Assembly (NCBI GenBank): GCA_039809345.1
Contig: JBDHUW010000002.1
Coordinates: forward strand, 1 to 64,000
DNA from: JBDHUW01 sp039809345
GTDB taxonomy: Bacteria > Patescibacteriota > Gracilibacteria > Absconditabacterales > Absconditicoccaceae
Length of the DNA: 64,000 nt
Direction of reading: 5' to 3'
In this document: one piece after another, positions 39,394 through 52,183 of the stretch
Numbering within the stretch: position 1 is the first letter of the stretch
Layout of the letters: each line of letters begins with the position of its first letter
Program-made: the position numbers and the translations under genes
Notes under the pieces: model-generated
Databases searched by the model: none
What the model was told of the DNA's origin: nothing
The model's input: only the letters and a program-made list of their open reading frames with translations

Positions 39394-42060
39394 CTATACA
39401 TCTATCCTAAACCCCTTCTCTCTATAATCAATTTTCACAGTATCTCACTCCTTCACGTGACCACGAATGATCTCCATAGATAGTGGGTCTAGTATGTATT
39501 TTTGTATTGCGCGCTTCAATGGTCTTGCTCCAAACATAGGATCGTATCAAACGCTTCCCAATTCGTCTTTTGCCTCATCTGTCAGTGACAATGTGATGTC
39601 TTTTTCTTTTTTCACAAGTGTAATGAATTGTTCAATTTGCGTATCTACGATTTTTCTCAATACCGTTTGTGATATTGGATCGAATATCACTATATCATCT
39701 ACTCTATTCAAAAACTCTGGACGGAAAAAGCTCCTAAATGTTGTCATCAAATCTGTGTAGAGTTGTGCTTTCACTTGTGGTGACTTTTTTGTATTCTTGC
39801 TCATAGAGTCCATGATAGTATCGCTTCATAGATTTGTGGTCATGATGATGATCGTATTTTTGAAGTTTACAGTACGTCATTTAGAGTCAGTCAAACGACC
39901 ATCATCCAGAATTTGCAACAAAACATTGAACACATCAGGATGTGCTTTTTCTATCTCATCGAAAAGGATCACAGAATAAGGTTTTCTACGTACTGCATCA
40001 GTCAATTGACCTCATTCATCATACCCTACATAGCCTGGAGGAGATCATATCAAACGAGAAACAGCATGCTTTTCCATATACTCAGACATATCTACACGAA
40101 TCATCGCATTACGATCGTTGAATAGGTAATCAGCAAGCGTCTTTGCGAGTTCCGTCTTTCAAACTCATGTAGGTCATGCAAAGATAAACGAGCCGATAGG
40201 CCTATTGGGATCTTGTAATCCAGCTCTACTGCGCCTAATAGCATTGGCAACCAATCAAACCGCATCTTGCTGTCAAATGACATGATGATTTAGCCATTCA
40301 TCCAAATGTGTGAGTTTATCCACATCTTTTTCTACGAGTTTAGTAGCTGGAACTCCCGTCCATTTTGACACTATTTGTGCAATATCTTCTGGCATCACCA
40401 TGTCGCGTACTACCAACTGTCAATGTGCACGCGCATCATCAATCTGTTTCTCAAGCGATTCTATAGTTTGTTGCAATGCAGGTATTTTACCATAACGAAT
40501 TTCAGCTACCTTATTGTAATCAGTATCTTTTTCAGCAATCGTTGCATCGTGTTCGAGCTGTGCAATTTGTTCTTTCATATCTTTGAGTTGGATCAATAAT
40601 TTTCTCTCTCCCTCTCGCTCATTCTTCAGTGATGCATATTTTTCTTTGAGCGATGCCAACTCCTTTTCTATCTCCTGTAATCTCTTTGTATTTTTCTCAT
40701 CTCACTTCCCTGCTCTCTTGTCCTTATTTTCCAACAAAAGCGCTTCCTTCTCTACTTCGAAATTACGAACTTTTCTTTCAAGCTCTACAATCTCAGAGGG
40801 CATAGAAATAATTCCCATCTTCACAGCAGCTGTCGCTTCATCCATCAAATCTATGGCTTTGTCAGGCAAGAATCTATCGGCTATATATTTTGTCGAAAGA
40901 TCTACTGCTGCTACTACGGCAGCATCAGAAATCTTCACTCCATGATGTCTTTCATAATTCGGTTTGATACCACGTAAAATAGATATCGCATCTTCACGTT
41001 GTGGCTCATCCACAAGCACTGGCTGAAAACGACGTTCCAATGCCGGGTCTTTTTCTATATGTTTTCTGTACTCATTGAGTGTAGTCGCTCATATTACACG
41101 AATCTTACCACGGGCCAACGCAGGCTTGAGCATATTTCACATGTCAGCTGATCATTCAGTTTTCCCAGCTCAAACTATAGTATGTAATTCATCAATAAAC
41201 AATATAATCTGCCCATTTGATTTCTCAACAGTTTCCAATATTTTCTGCAATTTTTGCTCAAATGCTCCACGATACTGAGTCCCCGCCATCATATCTCATA
41301 TACGAAGTTCAAATATCTTTTTGTCCTTGAGAGTATCTGGCACATCTCACTTTACTATACGCTGCGCAATTCACTCTACAAGCGCAGTTTTACCGACTCA
41401 TGGATCTCAAACCAAAACTGGATTGTTTTTCATTCTACGAGAAAGTATCTGCATCATACGACGTATTTCCTCATCACGTCAAATGATTGGATCCATCTTT
41501 CAGGCCGCCGCCTCTGCCGTAATATCAATACCGAATTCAGACATGTCCTTGACCACTTCATTCCAGTTCATTTCATCATTTTCTATCAATTTCTGTCATG
41601 AGCGCATCATTGAAATCTTTTGTTGCAATGCTGCATATGTAACCCCATATTTCTGTAAGTACGCAGAAACTGATGTGTCATACTTGACCAATGCCAAAAG
41701 GAGATGCTCACATGAGATATGAGTATCCTTCAAGTCCTCTGCCACGATCTGGGCTTTGATCAATGTAGTTTGCAATGATTGAGACATAGTGAGTTGTGCT
41801 CATCACTCGATCTTAGGTTGACTCTTGTTGTACTGACGAAGCTCATCAGTAAAAGCACCAAAATGTTTGATCGTTGGAGATGCGACGCTTGCGTCATCTA
41901 TCACGCTTTTGAGAAGCTGCTTTACCGATGAACTATTTTGTTGCAACAACCCCTCAAGCAGATGGAATCAACTCACCTGAGGAGCATCATATTTGATAGC
42001 AAGCTCACTAGATTCTTGTAGGGCCTCCTGGGCCATTGTAGTAAATTTTTCGTAATTCAT
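39394..42060 (-). CDS. clpB: ATP-dependent disaggregase ClpB
   Basis: 888 aa, ATG 42058-42060 to TAG. N-domain with Clp_N repeats (FHLLEGLLQQ, CEHLLLALVK), AAA-1 Walker A GDPGVGKTALVEG and Walker B ILFIDELHT, the long coiled-coil middle domain (residues about 410-530), and AAA-2 Walker A GPTGVGKTELAK, Walker B LFDEIEKAHPDV. Works with DnaK/DnaJ to solubilise aggregates. Gly are often TGA. A sigma-70 promoter for the opposite gene lies at 42185. Confidence 0.96.
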
Positions 42061-42184
42061 TTGGCTATAGTAAGCAAATAAATCGAGATCGGTCTACTAT
42101 GTAGCACCAAATCAATATATGTGCTATATTAATCACAAATTTGAAAAATGCAAGAGATTTATGTGAGACAAAATAGCCATTTTT

Positions 42185-42212
42185 TTGACAAAGAGATATT
42201 TGTAGGTATAAT
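42185..42212 (+). promoter_or_regulatory. Promoter of the PKD-domain gene
   Basis: TTGACA (42185-42190), 16-bp spacer, TATAAT (42207-42212): full consensus. The start codon follows 34 bp later at 42247. Confidence 0.75.
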
Positions 42213-42246
42213 GAATATGTTAGAATTTATATAGTATAATCACAAA

Positions 42247-43053
42247 ATGGTAGTGAAAATCCTCTCTAGATTAGCATATATAGCAATGTGAGTTGTAATA
42301 GGTTTGGCAATATGATTTTTTAGTGCGACATGAATTTTTAGATGATGGTTGAAGGAACACTACTGAAGGTCACGAATGGGTGGTAGGATAATCAACGGCA
42401 TGGCAGCAAAAAGTGAAATACTCTCTCTGACAAGTGAATATCCACAATCAAATGGTATGGATAAAAATGAATCATTGGATGACATCGATCCACTAATTGT
42501 AAAGTTAGAAGTGATCGCTCAAATAGCATCTGGGACTACAGCTGGAAAGATCAAGCGATACTATTTCAATATTGAAGACCCATCGAGAATATTGGAGACG
42601 GAATACACACCTATCAATACTCCGTATGTACACTTTGCAATGCCAAGAATCGCTTGAGAATATAGATTCTGAGTGGATATCTATGACAATCAAGACAACA
42701 TCATCGCCACATCTGAATGAGAAAGAAAGATATGACCTACTATATTCTTCGCACCTGATAGTAAAACACCAGATCTACCTGTAGTTGTGCTAAAGATAGA
42801 TAAACCCAGTGGCAAAAAATGAGATACTATCACCTTTGAAGCAGTAGCAAAAACAATATCAAATGAAGCAGACTTATCAAAAACCACAACATACTCATTT
42901 GATTTTGACTGAGACGGAATATATGATCTTGTCACAAAAGACAATATCGCTAAACATGTGTATACAGTACCATGAACATATACACCAAGGTTGAAAGTAA
43001 CATATAGAAACCTTTCACAAGTATGAGTATGACAAAAAGTACACATTGAATAA
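42247..43053 (+). CDS. Membrane-anchored PKD-domain protein
   Basis: 268 aa, ATG to TAA 43051-43053. One N-terminal helix (LAYIAMGVVIGLAIGFF) anchors the protein; the exported part ends in a PKD domain: TTTYSFDFDGDGIYDLVTKDN...HVYTVPGTYTPRLKVTY, with the family's W/FDFGDG-like turn and final VTY. PKD domains mediate protein or sugar contacts outside the cell. Served by a consensus promoter. More than fifteen TGA are read as Gly, including those in FDGDG. Confidence 0.8.
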
Positions 43054-43113
43054 TACAAAATATAGATAATCACCCATACACACATATTACTTTACCCCCT
43101 TCTTCAAAACAAA

Positions 43114-44100
43114 ATGACAAACTCAGAAACAAAAAAGATGCCAGTACTAATTGATTGTGATCCAGGAGCTGATGACGTATTTGGACTATTGTGGTTGTTG
43201 ATCAATCATAAATTTTCTCATATCCCTATGGAAGTAGTATGAGTGACTACAGTATGATGAAACGTGGCAGCTGATAAAACCTATGCCAATGCACTTCGTA
43301 TGTGTCAAATGGTAGGAGCTACAGAAATCCCAGTATGAAAAGACCATAGACAAATTGCATCTCAAGACGCAGCACATATCCATGGTGATGATGGTATCGG
43401 AAATCTTTCAGCCATGCTACCCACAGTTCAATTCCCAGCTACGGAGCTTGATAGTGTAGATATGATCATCAATGCAATTGAAACATATGGAAAAGAATTA
43501 GCGATACTAGTGACATGACCTATGACAAACATTGCACTTGCTGAAGAACGCAAGCCATGAATTCTGGCAAAAGCGAAAAAAATAATTGCAATGGGCTGAG
43601 CAATAGATATTCACGGGAATATCACTCCAGTAGCAGAGTTCAATATCTATTATGATGCAGATAGTGCAGCAAAGGTGTTTAAAGCAACAAACAACATCAT
43701 GCTGTTGCCTCTAGACCTTACCACGAGTATGGTATTTACAGAAGCAGATATGGAAAATTGTTTCAAGAATATCAATCACTCAAATAAACAAGATTTCATG
43801 CGTAAGTTGACACAATTCACAATATGAACCAATATGATGTTTAGAGAAACAGGATATGAAAAAGGCTTCTATGTACATGACGCACATACCGTTTGACTCC
43901 TCCTCTACCCGCATATCTACAAAGGGTCATTCCATCAAGTACTAGTTGAAACTACCGGAGAATACACAACAGGCCAAACTATAGTTGACACTCGTAATCA
44001 TGCTAGAACAGAGGTAAATTCATATGTAGCTATGGAATTTGATAAGCCTCGTTTCTTGGAAGCTCTCTCTGAGGACTTTAAGCAGTTTGATTTTAATTAA
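43114..44100 (+). CDS. Nucleoside hydrolase (IUNH family)
   Basis: 328 aa, ATG 43114 to TAA. LIDCDPGADDVFGLLWLL carries the Ca-binding DxDxxxDD cluster; VVGVTTVGGNVAADKTYANA, HGDDGIGNL and VTGPMTNIALA follow as in ribonucleoside hydrolases, and HDAHTVGLL gives the late His/Asp. Splits nucleosides into base and ribose, useful for an organism scavenging host nucleosides. TGA replaces Gly throughout. Confidence 0.93.
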
Positions 44101-44124
44101 GATTTTATATTATTTCAATACACC

Positions 44125-44322
44125 ATGATAAATACTATCAAGATTTTAGGTTGAATATGAATTATTGCTATTTTGCTGCTCGTTTTGTGATATGTTCGAT
44201 GAGGACTTTGACAAGATCAGTTTGTTGATTACAGCATCAAAACACTAGCTTCAGTATGAGTTGCAATTATCTTTACATGGCTACTCTATAATTTGTTCAA
44301 AAAAAATACTATAAAAAAATAA
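44125..44322 (+). CDS. Small two-helix membrane protein
   Basis: 65 aa, ATG to TAA 44320-44322, too short for usual cut-offs and interrupted by six TGA. Helix 1 IIAILLLVLGYV, short linker, helix 2 SVGVAIIFTWLLYNLF, basic tail. Unknown function. It precedes lemA by 27 bp and may belong to that cluster. Confidence 0.55.
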
Positions 44323-44349
44323 TACTCTTTATGTTTTGAAGAAGCAGAC

Positions 44350-44889
44350 ATGTCAAATGATTTAATTTTCATAGTATTGTGAGTACTAGTGTTTGTGATA
44401 CTATGAGCTATTGTGGTATACAACAATATAATTTCTGCTATTAATAGTGCAGAAGAGACTAAAAGTACAATAGATGTGATGTTGAAAAACCGCTTTGACC
44501 TCCTTCCCAACTTAGTTGCAGTAGTAAAATGATACACAAAACATGAAGCAGAAACACTAGAAAAGATTGCAGCACTCAGAACATGAAACAATGATATAGA
44601 ACTCGATTGAGCTATTGGCAGTGCTATCAAAAATGTATTTGCGGTAGCAGAATGATACCCTGATCTGAAAGCAAATGAGAATTTTCATATGCTACAGTTG
44701 CAAATCGAAGCTATGGAAGACAAATTACAAGCAGCTAGAAGGACATACAACGCTGCAGTGAAACACCTGTTAGACAACACCATGATGTTTCCAAATAATC
44801 TTATGGCAAATACAATGACAATACCGAAATTTACTATGTTTGAAGCCGAGGCATCAGAAAAAGGAAATCCAGGAATTAAAAATTTATAA
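44350..44889 (+). CDS. lemA: LemA-family protein
   Basis: 179 aa, ATG 44350 to TAA 44887-44889. N-terminal helix (LIFIVLGVLVFVILGAIVVYNNI), then the LemA coiled coil: STIDVMLKNRFDLLPNLVAVVKGYTKHEAETLEKIAALR, EGYPDLKANENFHMLQLQIEAMEDKLQAARRTYNAAVKHLN-like, FPNNLMAN. Members are membrane-anchored coiled-coil proteins of uncertain role, often beside DUF3137 genes as here. TGA codes the Gly of KGYTKHE and EGYPDL. Confidence 0.9.
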
Positions 44890-44901
44890 ATAAAAATAAA
44901 A

Positions 44902-46017
44902 ATGTTAGAGATTATTATACGACTCATTGAGGGAGTACAAAATGGCAGATTGGATCGAAAATGAGTATTTACAAAAATCTGGTATAGTTCATTAGCATTT
45001 ACTATATGATTAATTTTTGTCTATACGATTTTCACACCACCGCCACCTCTATTTTGGCCAGTATTTATACCACTATCTATATTATTTTTAATAATTGTTT
45101 GATATAAATGTGAAATATTTATGAGAGTGAGACACACCAATATAAAGTGATCTTCTCCCATTGAACCTATTAATGTTATTGAAACTAATAAGGATTTAAC
45201 TACAAACAACGAAATATCTTTGCTACAATACAACAACATACCATCAAAGTTATTGACTCGCTTTGACGAAATCAAAGAAATCTGATATAGGAGCAACTTC
45301 ACTACGCCATACTGATCAGCTAAAACTTTATATATCAAAACGATCACAAAACATAAAAACTCAACAAGCACATCAAACAATGCACTATTTATTGAACATC
45401 AATTTTCTGATACAACAAAAAGCACAGACGCATTTGTATCTATATGACCAGATAAAAGAGATAGCATTGCCAATAAAATAATATCATTTCTGGCATGACC
45501 ATTAGTAATGCTTTGGATACTATGAGCCATTGATGACAATATTTGACTACAAAAATTTACCACATATTTTTCTTCAATTTGAATAAACTCGAATATACTT
45601 CTACTTTTTGCTATACTATTCTCATCATACCTGTGAAGCTTGGTTGTCAAAAAAATCAGATCTCGCAATGCAGTTAAATTAGAAAATCGTGCATTTGAAA
45701 GAATACACGATGTTGATAGCAATGACCCAATCATAGCTCGCCAAGTATGTAATCCAGTATTCATAGCTGATATAAATACATGGCTGAATGCAAACAATAT
45801 ATCAGAATGCACTTCGGTTTACTTTGATTTTAATCAAAATAGGATACTATATAAATTAGATTATAAAATTACTCCTCCATTAGAGAAGTTTGGCGATGAA
45901 TATGTAAAAAAGTATGTTGCTCTTACTACACAAATGATAGAAAAAATTGATATACTCAGATATATGAATCTTGTATACGCATGAAAATCACTCCCTATAA
46001 ATAATTTATCAAATTAG
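44902..46017 (+). CDS. DUF3137-like membrane protein downstream of lemA
   Basis: 371 aa, ATG to TAG 46015-46017. Paired N-terminal helices (FTIGLIFVYTIFT; PLSILFLIIVGYK), a soluble middle region, two more helices near residues 210-250, and FERIHDVDSNDPIIARQVCNPVFIADINTWL, typical of the DUF3137 group found next to LemA. Function unknown. Codes about twelve Gly as TGA. The start lies 12 bp after the lemA stop. Confidence 0.65.
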
Positions 46018-46024
46018 TGCCCTC

Positions 46025-46933
46025 ATGCTCAACCTCTGAATCGTCTCAGTCATACTCTCAACAATCTTTTGATGAACTGCAAACATGCTGATGAAAAAAG
46101 CATCTACGTCATATGCAGATAACTATCTAGCACTTGTATTTCAATATATTGCAATGGCGAGTATAGCATTATCGTTTTGAGCAGTACGAGCATTGTATCA
46201 AGGGGAACCATTTCTTCCTATGTTATCATTGGTAGAGCGAGTGATGGTTCTCTGAGTATGAGTCATTTGATATGCTGGAATAGCGCTTCTTTTCAAAGCA
46301 TATGACCGTCTTTGTGGATGAGTTGCACTAGTAATTGCAAACCTAGCTACATTTATCATGTACTTTATGAATCTAGCACTCTACCCATGACAAGAATCAT
46401 TTAGTATAGGTAAGATCATAGTAGCATTACTCTTTTTCGCAATCATAGCACAGTTTCTCCTTGATCAAGGTGCATGCCCAATAGATCGCAAAAGCATTGT
46501 GAATAAAGCAGCTTTATATCCATTGTGAACTGCAGTATGTTGGGCACTCTACTTTGTGGGGAATAGTTATTTCATCAAATCATGAATGATGTCCCCTATA
46601 CAATCTGGCATGCTGACAGAAACGATGATCCTCGTGGTAGCGGTCATACGATATATGATCATACGTGGATGAAAAACTATCACTGCACAACAATGTATGT
46701 GAAAAAATAGATTATTGTTCATGTGAATATGATTACTCAACATCGTCTCAGTATACTTGACGTATTATGGATATTTGACTATACAAGCCAATACAGTAAA
46801 TGTAATTAGACTATTCTCTATCCCTGTAGCTTCTATCATGTGTTGGATCTTTCTCAAAGATCAACTAACAAAAAAACAAACACTCCTCTTGGTCGGAGCG
46901 TTTGTCATGATGATACTCTTTCTATTTGTCTAA
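46025..46933 (+). CDS. EamA/DMT-type membrane transporter
   Basis: 302 aa, ATG to TAA 46931-46933, with about ten hydrophobic helices in two repeats, each opening with a G-x-N/W-rich start (IFGGTANMLMKKAS; TAVCWALYFVGNSYFIKS) as in EamA drug/metabolite exporters. Last helices: VNVIRLFSIPVASIMCWIFLKDQLTKKQTLLLVGAFVMM. Substrate unknown. Starts 7 bp after the previous stop; convergent with the SDR gene, 3 bp apart. Confidence 0.85.
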
Positions 46934-46936
46934 TAG

Positions 46937-47740
46937 TTACGCCGCAGTATATCCACCATCAATACTAATCAATGTCCCCGTCATGTACGCTGCTTGATCA
47001 CTCAACAAGAAATTTACAAGCTCTGCAACCTCCTCAGGCTTTCACAAACGTTTCATAGGTTGAGCTTGTGCAAAATCATCCCGTGCCTTTGCAACATCAC
47101 CCGAGAAACGCTCTTTGGCAAATGTATCTGCTGCTCTAGCTGCCTGAGCAGTATCGATTGTTCATGGGCATATTGCGTTTACACGTATATTGTATGGTGC
47201 ATAATCAATTGCTGTACTTTTGGTCAATTGTCATATTGCAGCCTTGGTAGCACCATAAATGCTACTTTTTTGTTTTCAAATAAATGACTGATCAGATCAC
47301 ATGAGTACAATATTTCCTCACTGGTACTCAATCATAGATGGCAAAACAAATTTCATAGTCATAAACATTGATGTTACATTTAGGTTCCACAATGCGTTCC
47401 ACTCATCTAAACTCGTAGAAACGATGTCTCAAACACTATGAGTTCATGCACAACAAAATAGACCATCAATCTTTCACCACTTTTGAATTACATTTTTCAC
47501 TACTGCTTCCAATACTGTGAAGTTAGTCACATCACATTGAAAAAAGAGTATCTTGTCTGCAGACACTCAAAGTGAGATTGCCTCATCTACTACCAGGTTT
47601 CATTCATTGCTACGACGCCCCAGAAATGCAACCTTTGCGCCATTCACAGCAGCTTGCAACACAGTAGCCTTACCCATTCAGCTAGTACCACCAGTCACGA
47701 GTACTACTCTATTTTCTAATCAAATGAGAGATTTTTGCAT
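46937..47740 (-). CDS. Short-chain dehydrogenase/reductase
   Basis: 267 aa, ATG 47738-47740 to TAA. Rossmann motif VLVTGGTSGMGKATVLQAA, NNAG-equivalent CCAGTHSVG, catalytic Ser region NIVLMGSDQSF and YGATKAAIGQLTKS with Y-x-x-x-K, and C-terminal MTGTLISIDGGY. Oxidoreductase using NAD(P)H; substrate unknown. Gly of TSGMG and CAG are TGA. Confidence 0.92.
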
Positions 47741-47807
47741 AGCGATAGATAGTGATAAATTGATTCTCTTATACTAATCCCTTTTCTAATTTCACTATAT
47801 AAATTTA

Positions 47808-47837
47808 AAAACTCCCAAGCAAGTTGCTTAGGAGTTT
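47808..47837. terminator. Terminator after the secreted-protein gene
   Basis: AAACTCC and GGAGTTT with an inner AAGCAA / TTGCTT stem form a strong hairpin 19 bp past the stop at 47856, between two minus-strand genes. Confidence 0.7.
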
Positions 47838-47855
47838 CTGTCTAAAATAGAATAA

Positions 47856-48407
47856 CTATTGAGCATCTTTAGATGAAGCTTGCTTAGCTTTCATCTCTGC
47901 ATGTTTTTCTACTATCTTTGCAAATTCTTCTCTTGTAGGTTTGACTGCTTCTACATATGCTTCATAATCGTTTGACTCTATAGCCGCCATCACGGCTTCG
48001 TGCTTCTTGTAGCGAGTTACCATTTCATTGAATTGTTCCTGAGTTGGTACAGTTGCATTTGGATTCTTTTTCTCATATGCGTTCCATGCAGTCACAAATG
48101 CATTGTAATCATTGGCTTTCAATGCAGCTTGCATAGCTTCAGATCATTTCATCATCCCCTCGTGCATTCACATCATACCACCCTTCATGCCAGCTCACTT
48201 TCCCATGTGGTCTCATTGCTTTTTAGCGTTTCTGTTTTCTTTTCGCTTAGTCAATGAAAATTTCCTTCAAGGAGATGTATTGGTCGTGGTTGATGTCAAT
48301 GTGGTGTCAGTATCGGCAGCGTCAACAGAAGATGCAGTCCCCAACAAAACTAAGCTTGATAATGCTGTCACTGATGCGATTCATGCAATCATAAGTTGTT
48401 TTTTCAT
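47856..48407 (-). CDS. Secreted protein with internal charged repeats
   Basis: 183 aa, ATG 48405-48407 to TAG. Signal-peptide-like start KKQLMIAGIASVTALSSLVLLG followed by ASSVDA, a Thr-rich linker, a His/Met/Gly-rich stretch (DHMGKGAGMKGGMMGMHEGMM) that could bind copper, and two related helical units (LKANDYNAFVTAWNAYEKK; IESNDYEAYVEAVKPTREEF). Similar CPR exported proteins exist but have no known role. Six TGA as Gly. Confidence 0.7.
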
Positions 48408-48515
48408 GTTGTGTTTTATAAAGTATAAAGATCCGCGCACATAGAGTCTACCTCTATGATACATCACCACTATACTGATCATACCTTTAAATAACCTATA
48501 TAACCTTAAATTATT

Positions 48516-49892
48516 CTAAACGCCTTGCGAAGAAAAGAAATCCCAAATATACTCTCAAGCGAAATCTGGCCAAGTATGAGGATAATAGACACCACGTTCA
48601 TCAATCCCATCATCATGTGCACATCGTACTACTGGAGCATCTGCGAGACAATTTGTATATTTTACACAATTCCCCCCAACAGGTCAAACCGGCGTAGTCT
48701 CTGGTCAGCACCCATTTTGTTGCAACAAGAGATCACGAGCTGCTACTCATCCTGCAAAAGAAGCAAGATTATCTTCAGGATGATGCATTATCACAGCTGC
48801 TACTGGACCAGTACATGCGCTCTTAGTCACACTTCATCATACGCTACCGATCCCACGAATTACATCACCACGCGCACATGCCAATGAATTTGTAAACCAT
48901 GCTCACAATGAGTGACCAACCACATATATCTGATCCAAATCGATACAGTATGCCTCTCCCATCTCTTTCATAAGCTGATCAAACAAGGCATAATCTCTCA
49001 ACTGATCTGGCTTATCTCATGGGTTCATCCAGTTACGAACTGGTCCCTCCTCTGGTAATCACAATGGGTATATCACAATCGCGTTTCATTTTGCTGCTTG
49101 CTCTACTTTGTAATATGAGCGGACCATAGTGTTTGGATTTGTACGTCCATGAAAAGCGAAAATAAGCTTGGTAGGTACTCTTTCATCATAATTGCTTCAC
49201 ACAGCTGTGATATATGTACGCGGCTCACCATTGACAATTGAAACCATCGGCTGAGAGACCGGTCTCGTTTTCCCACATCATTTTGAAAGACTATCACGCA
49301 CTCCAGAAAACACACGTTTCCCCTCTTTCTGCAACATCAACTGATGCACAAGATATGCCATCTCTCCACGAGTGAAATTACGTACTGGAGAAAGTCCATA
49401 CTTCGAAAAAATAGAATTATTGTGTACAAAATCTACAAATGGCTGATACCATTGCATTCACTTTCACTCCACTACTCACATAGAAAATCATCACAACGTA
49501 ATCTTGAGTGCTTCTGCCACAGTGACTTTCTGAGCGGGCTTAAAAGTATTGTCTGGATATCACTTCACGAGATTATTTTGCTTTGCATAACATATATATC
49601 ACGCATACCACTGCTTATTGACATCATCGAAACAACCTGTATAGAGAGACCGGTCTGTTTGTCTAGCAACTCCCTCGAAAATAATCTTCATCAACTCAGC
49701 ACGAGTAATCTCTCTATTTGGTCAATACGTCCCATCTGGGTATCATTTCACAATTCAGCGGTCTGTAATATACTTTATACTATCAGCATACTTGTATGTG
49801 GCAATATCAGAAAACTGTGCCGCTCACATTCCAGGAATCAAAAGCAATAATCAAATCGCAATAAATCACCCTATAGATCTAGTATTTAGCAT
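48516..49892 (-). CDS. SLH-domain protein with an LpqC/PHB-depolymerase-like esterase
   Basis: 458 aa, ATG 49890-49892 to TAG. Signal-like helix GFIAIGLLLLIPGM, then three SLH repeats (FSDIATYKYADSIKYITDRGIVKGYPDGTYGPNREITRAEL..., residues 25-200) that attach exported proteins to the cell surface. Residues 220-458 form an esterase: KLIFAFHGRTNPNTMV, nucleophile VVGHSLGAWFTN, PVGPVGGNCVKYTNCL, and the His in YYPHTWPDF. Likely a surface hydrolase of plant or microbial esters; substrate inferred only by fold. Confidence 0.82.
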
Positions 49893-50018
49893 ACTCTATC
49901 TATACTTATTTCTACCAATACTACAAAAGATTTTTCCTTGCAAATATGGTTTTTCTATGTATAATATAAATAATATGTCAAGATAAAGCTTGATAATTTA
50001 TATTCTCAATCACTCCAC

Positions 50019-51050
50019 ATGAATATAAAATCAAATAAAGCTACACAAGTGCCATCATATGATAAGTATGTTACAGAGATAATTGGAGGACTATGACAAT
50101 GACGCCCCCTTACATATTCGATAGGAGAATACATTCAATTAGCCAGAGATATCAAAAACTGAATTGAGAAAAAAGAAAAAATGCTCAACCATTACAGTTG
50201 ATATTTGAAAAATTGCGCCAAAATTGTAAAAAAATATTATCAAACAGAAATTTCTGATACAGAAATGGTTGCGTTTGGCCTAGAATCTTTGATTGAATCG
50301 CTATCTATATTTTCAGATAGAAAAAATGGTGCTACCTCATATACGATATGAAGTATCTTGGAAGGGATGTTCAATAGCATCATCTTACAAAATCCAGCTT
50401 TAGAAATGCCTACACGAGTAATAGAATACAAAAATAAAGAGCAGCATGCAAGAAAATCCAGTAGAAAAAACCAGCAAACTGCTGCAACCTCTGAAACAAT
50501 TATAGAAAATCTAGCTCCCACTGCAATCGTCAGCCTGCAAGAGGAATCTGATCAAAACAATGGTAATACAAAAAATGATTTACCTTCGCTTGTAGCTGAA
50601 TGAGTATGACCTTGAGCTGATAATGATGATGAAGTAGATCCTTTGACCTATATAACTTATACAGAAGATGATATAAAAGATGAAAATAGAAATCGTCCAT
50701 TTAAATACAACATCAATAATATCATTCAAAACATTGTAGATAAGCATCTTCGCGAAAAATGAGATGAGTCCTTACCGGCTGAACTTCTAAAATGGATTGC
50801 GGGCAATGCACGAAATAGATTTGTAGAAAACAATCTTGAAAAATATCAAGATGTAAAAGATGCAGGTGCAGATGAGGAAACAGGTGACTTCCTCTTTGAT
50901 GCTTGTGCATATATCAACAATGCTATAGAAAAAAATCATAAACCAACTTTCATATCATTGCCAGGGTTACGTTATGTAAACTGAGAATTAGTTTCTTACA
51001 GATTACTAGAAATATTATTACCGCCAAGAGATTACGCAAAAGTAGCATAA
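50019..51050 (+). CDS. Hypothetical 343-aa protein
   Basis: ATG 50019 to TAA 51048-51050. Helical and charged, with a low-complexity middle (SRKNQQTAATSETIIENLAP; ESDQNNGNTKNDLPSL) dividing an N-terminal helical domain from a C-terminal one (YNINNIIQNIVDKHLREKG ... DFLFDACAYINNAIE). No family recognised and no membrane helix. Around a dozen TGA as Gly. Convergent with the next minus gene, 5 bp apart. Confidence 0.6.
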
Positions 51051-51055
51051 GTATA

Positions 51056-52183
51056 TTACTGAAGATTTTTCTTTGCAGACACATATTGATTGTATCTTTC
51101 TATAATTACTTCTCTCTCATCAATTGCGGCATCAATATCACGTATAATTCATGCAAACATCAGACGATACTGATTATCATGCATATGTTTTTTATTTTCT
51201 TTACTACGCTCAACACGGTAAGAGACATTTTGCACAAATTTAGAACCTGAAATCTCTTCAAGTTTATCATGAATACTGGTTAGTTTCTCTCCCCAGTCTA
51301 CGTGATCAAGTGAAGAAGGCGGTGTGCTCTTTTGAAAAACGATGCATTCATCATACACCTTCTTGAGTTCAACCATTTCAGTAGTCATTACTTCAATAGA
51401 TTTTATTAGTGACTCCTTACACTTCTCTCGAGAATCATGAATCACAACGTATACATCTTTATCGTATTTATAATTACTATTCAAAAAGTTATTATATTTG
51501 AACTCAATAATTTTTCATGTTCATGGTCATGCTGTTACATAAAGAATTTTATCACTGATAAGGTTAGGAGAAATATGGATAGGTTTTGCAGTTTTAAAAA
51601 CCTCCTTGAGTTGTGGTAGATAACGTAGTGCATAATTGCGATAATGTACTGGATTCCAAATTTTTTGTTTGGATCACATCACGTTCCCCTCGCCCACTGG
51701 AGATGCGTAATCATGTTCAGTCAGTATTGAAAATAGAGTTTTTAGCTCTTTATCTGATAGATTGTCTAGATCAAATTTTATAGTATCAATGACGGCAGAT
51801 CTTTCTTCATTATATTGTGAAGCAGAAGCAATTGCTTTGTCTCATCCACGCTCTCTCTCCCAAACAACATATTCATCAGTATCTTTTGTAAAAAGTTGTT
51901 GAAGATAATTCACAATTGTCGTGTCTAACAGTTCAAGTCTCCTATTCTCATCACTCAATGCGGTTGGATCAGATATAACACCTTGCTGCTTTAGAGTCTT
52001 CCTCATTTTGAATACCTGCTTTTGAGCATCTATCAAATCCTCATCTGTGTATTTAGGAAACGACTTTTTGTCACCAGTATGAAGCTCATCTTTCAATGCC
52101 AAGAAAATATCTCTTTTTGATGGTCCCATATCTCAAACCGTATGCTCTTCTTGCAAGACGTCAGCTTGTCCCAATTTTTTCAT
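51056..52183 (-). CDS. Hypothetical 375-aa coiled-coil-rich protein
   Basis: ATG 52181-52183 to TAA 51056-51058. Helical start KRDIFLALKDELHTGDKKSF, a middle that could be a small beta domain (WNPVHYRNYALRYLPQLKEVFKTAKPIHISPN), and long charged helices after residue 220 (REKCKESLIKSIEVMTTEMVELKKVYDE). Family unknown. TGA join three fragments. Not near known operon partners. Confidence 0.6.

Noticed and set aside
47994..48444. Plus-strand frames across 48000-48444
   Set aside because: They are shadows of the minus-strand secreted protein, which has a signal peptide and repeated domains.
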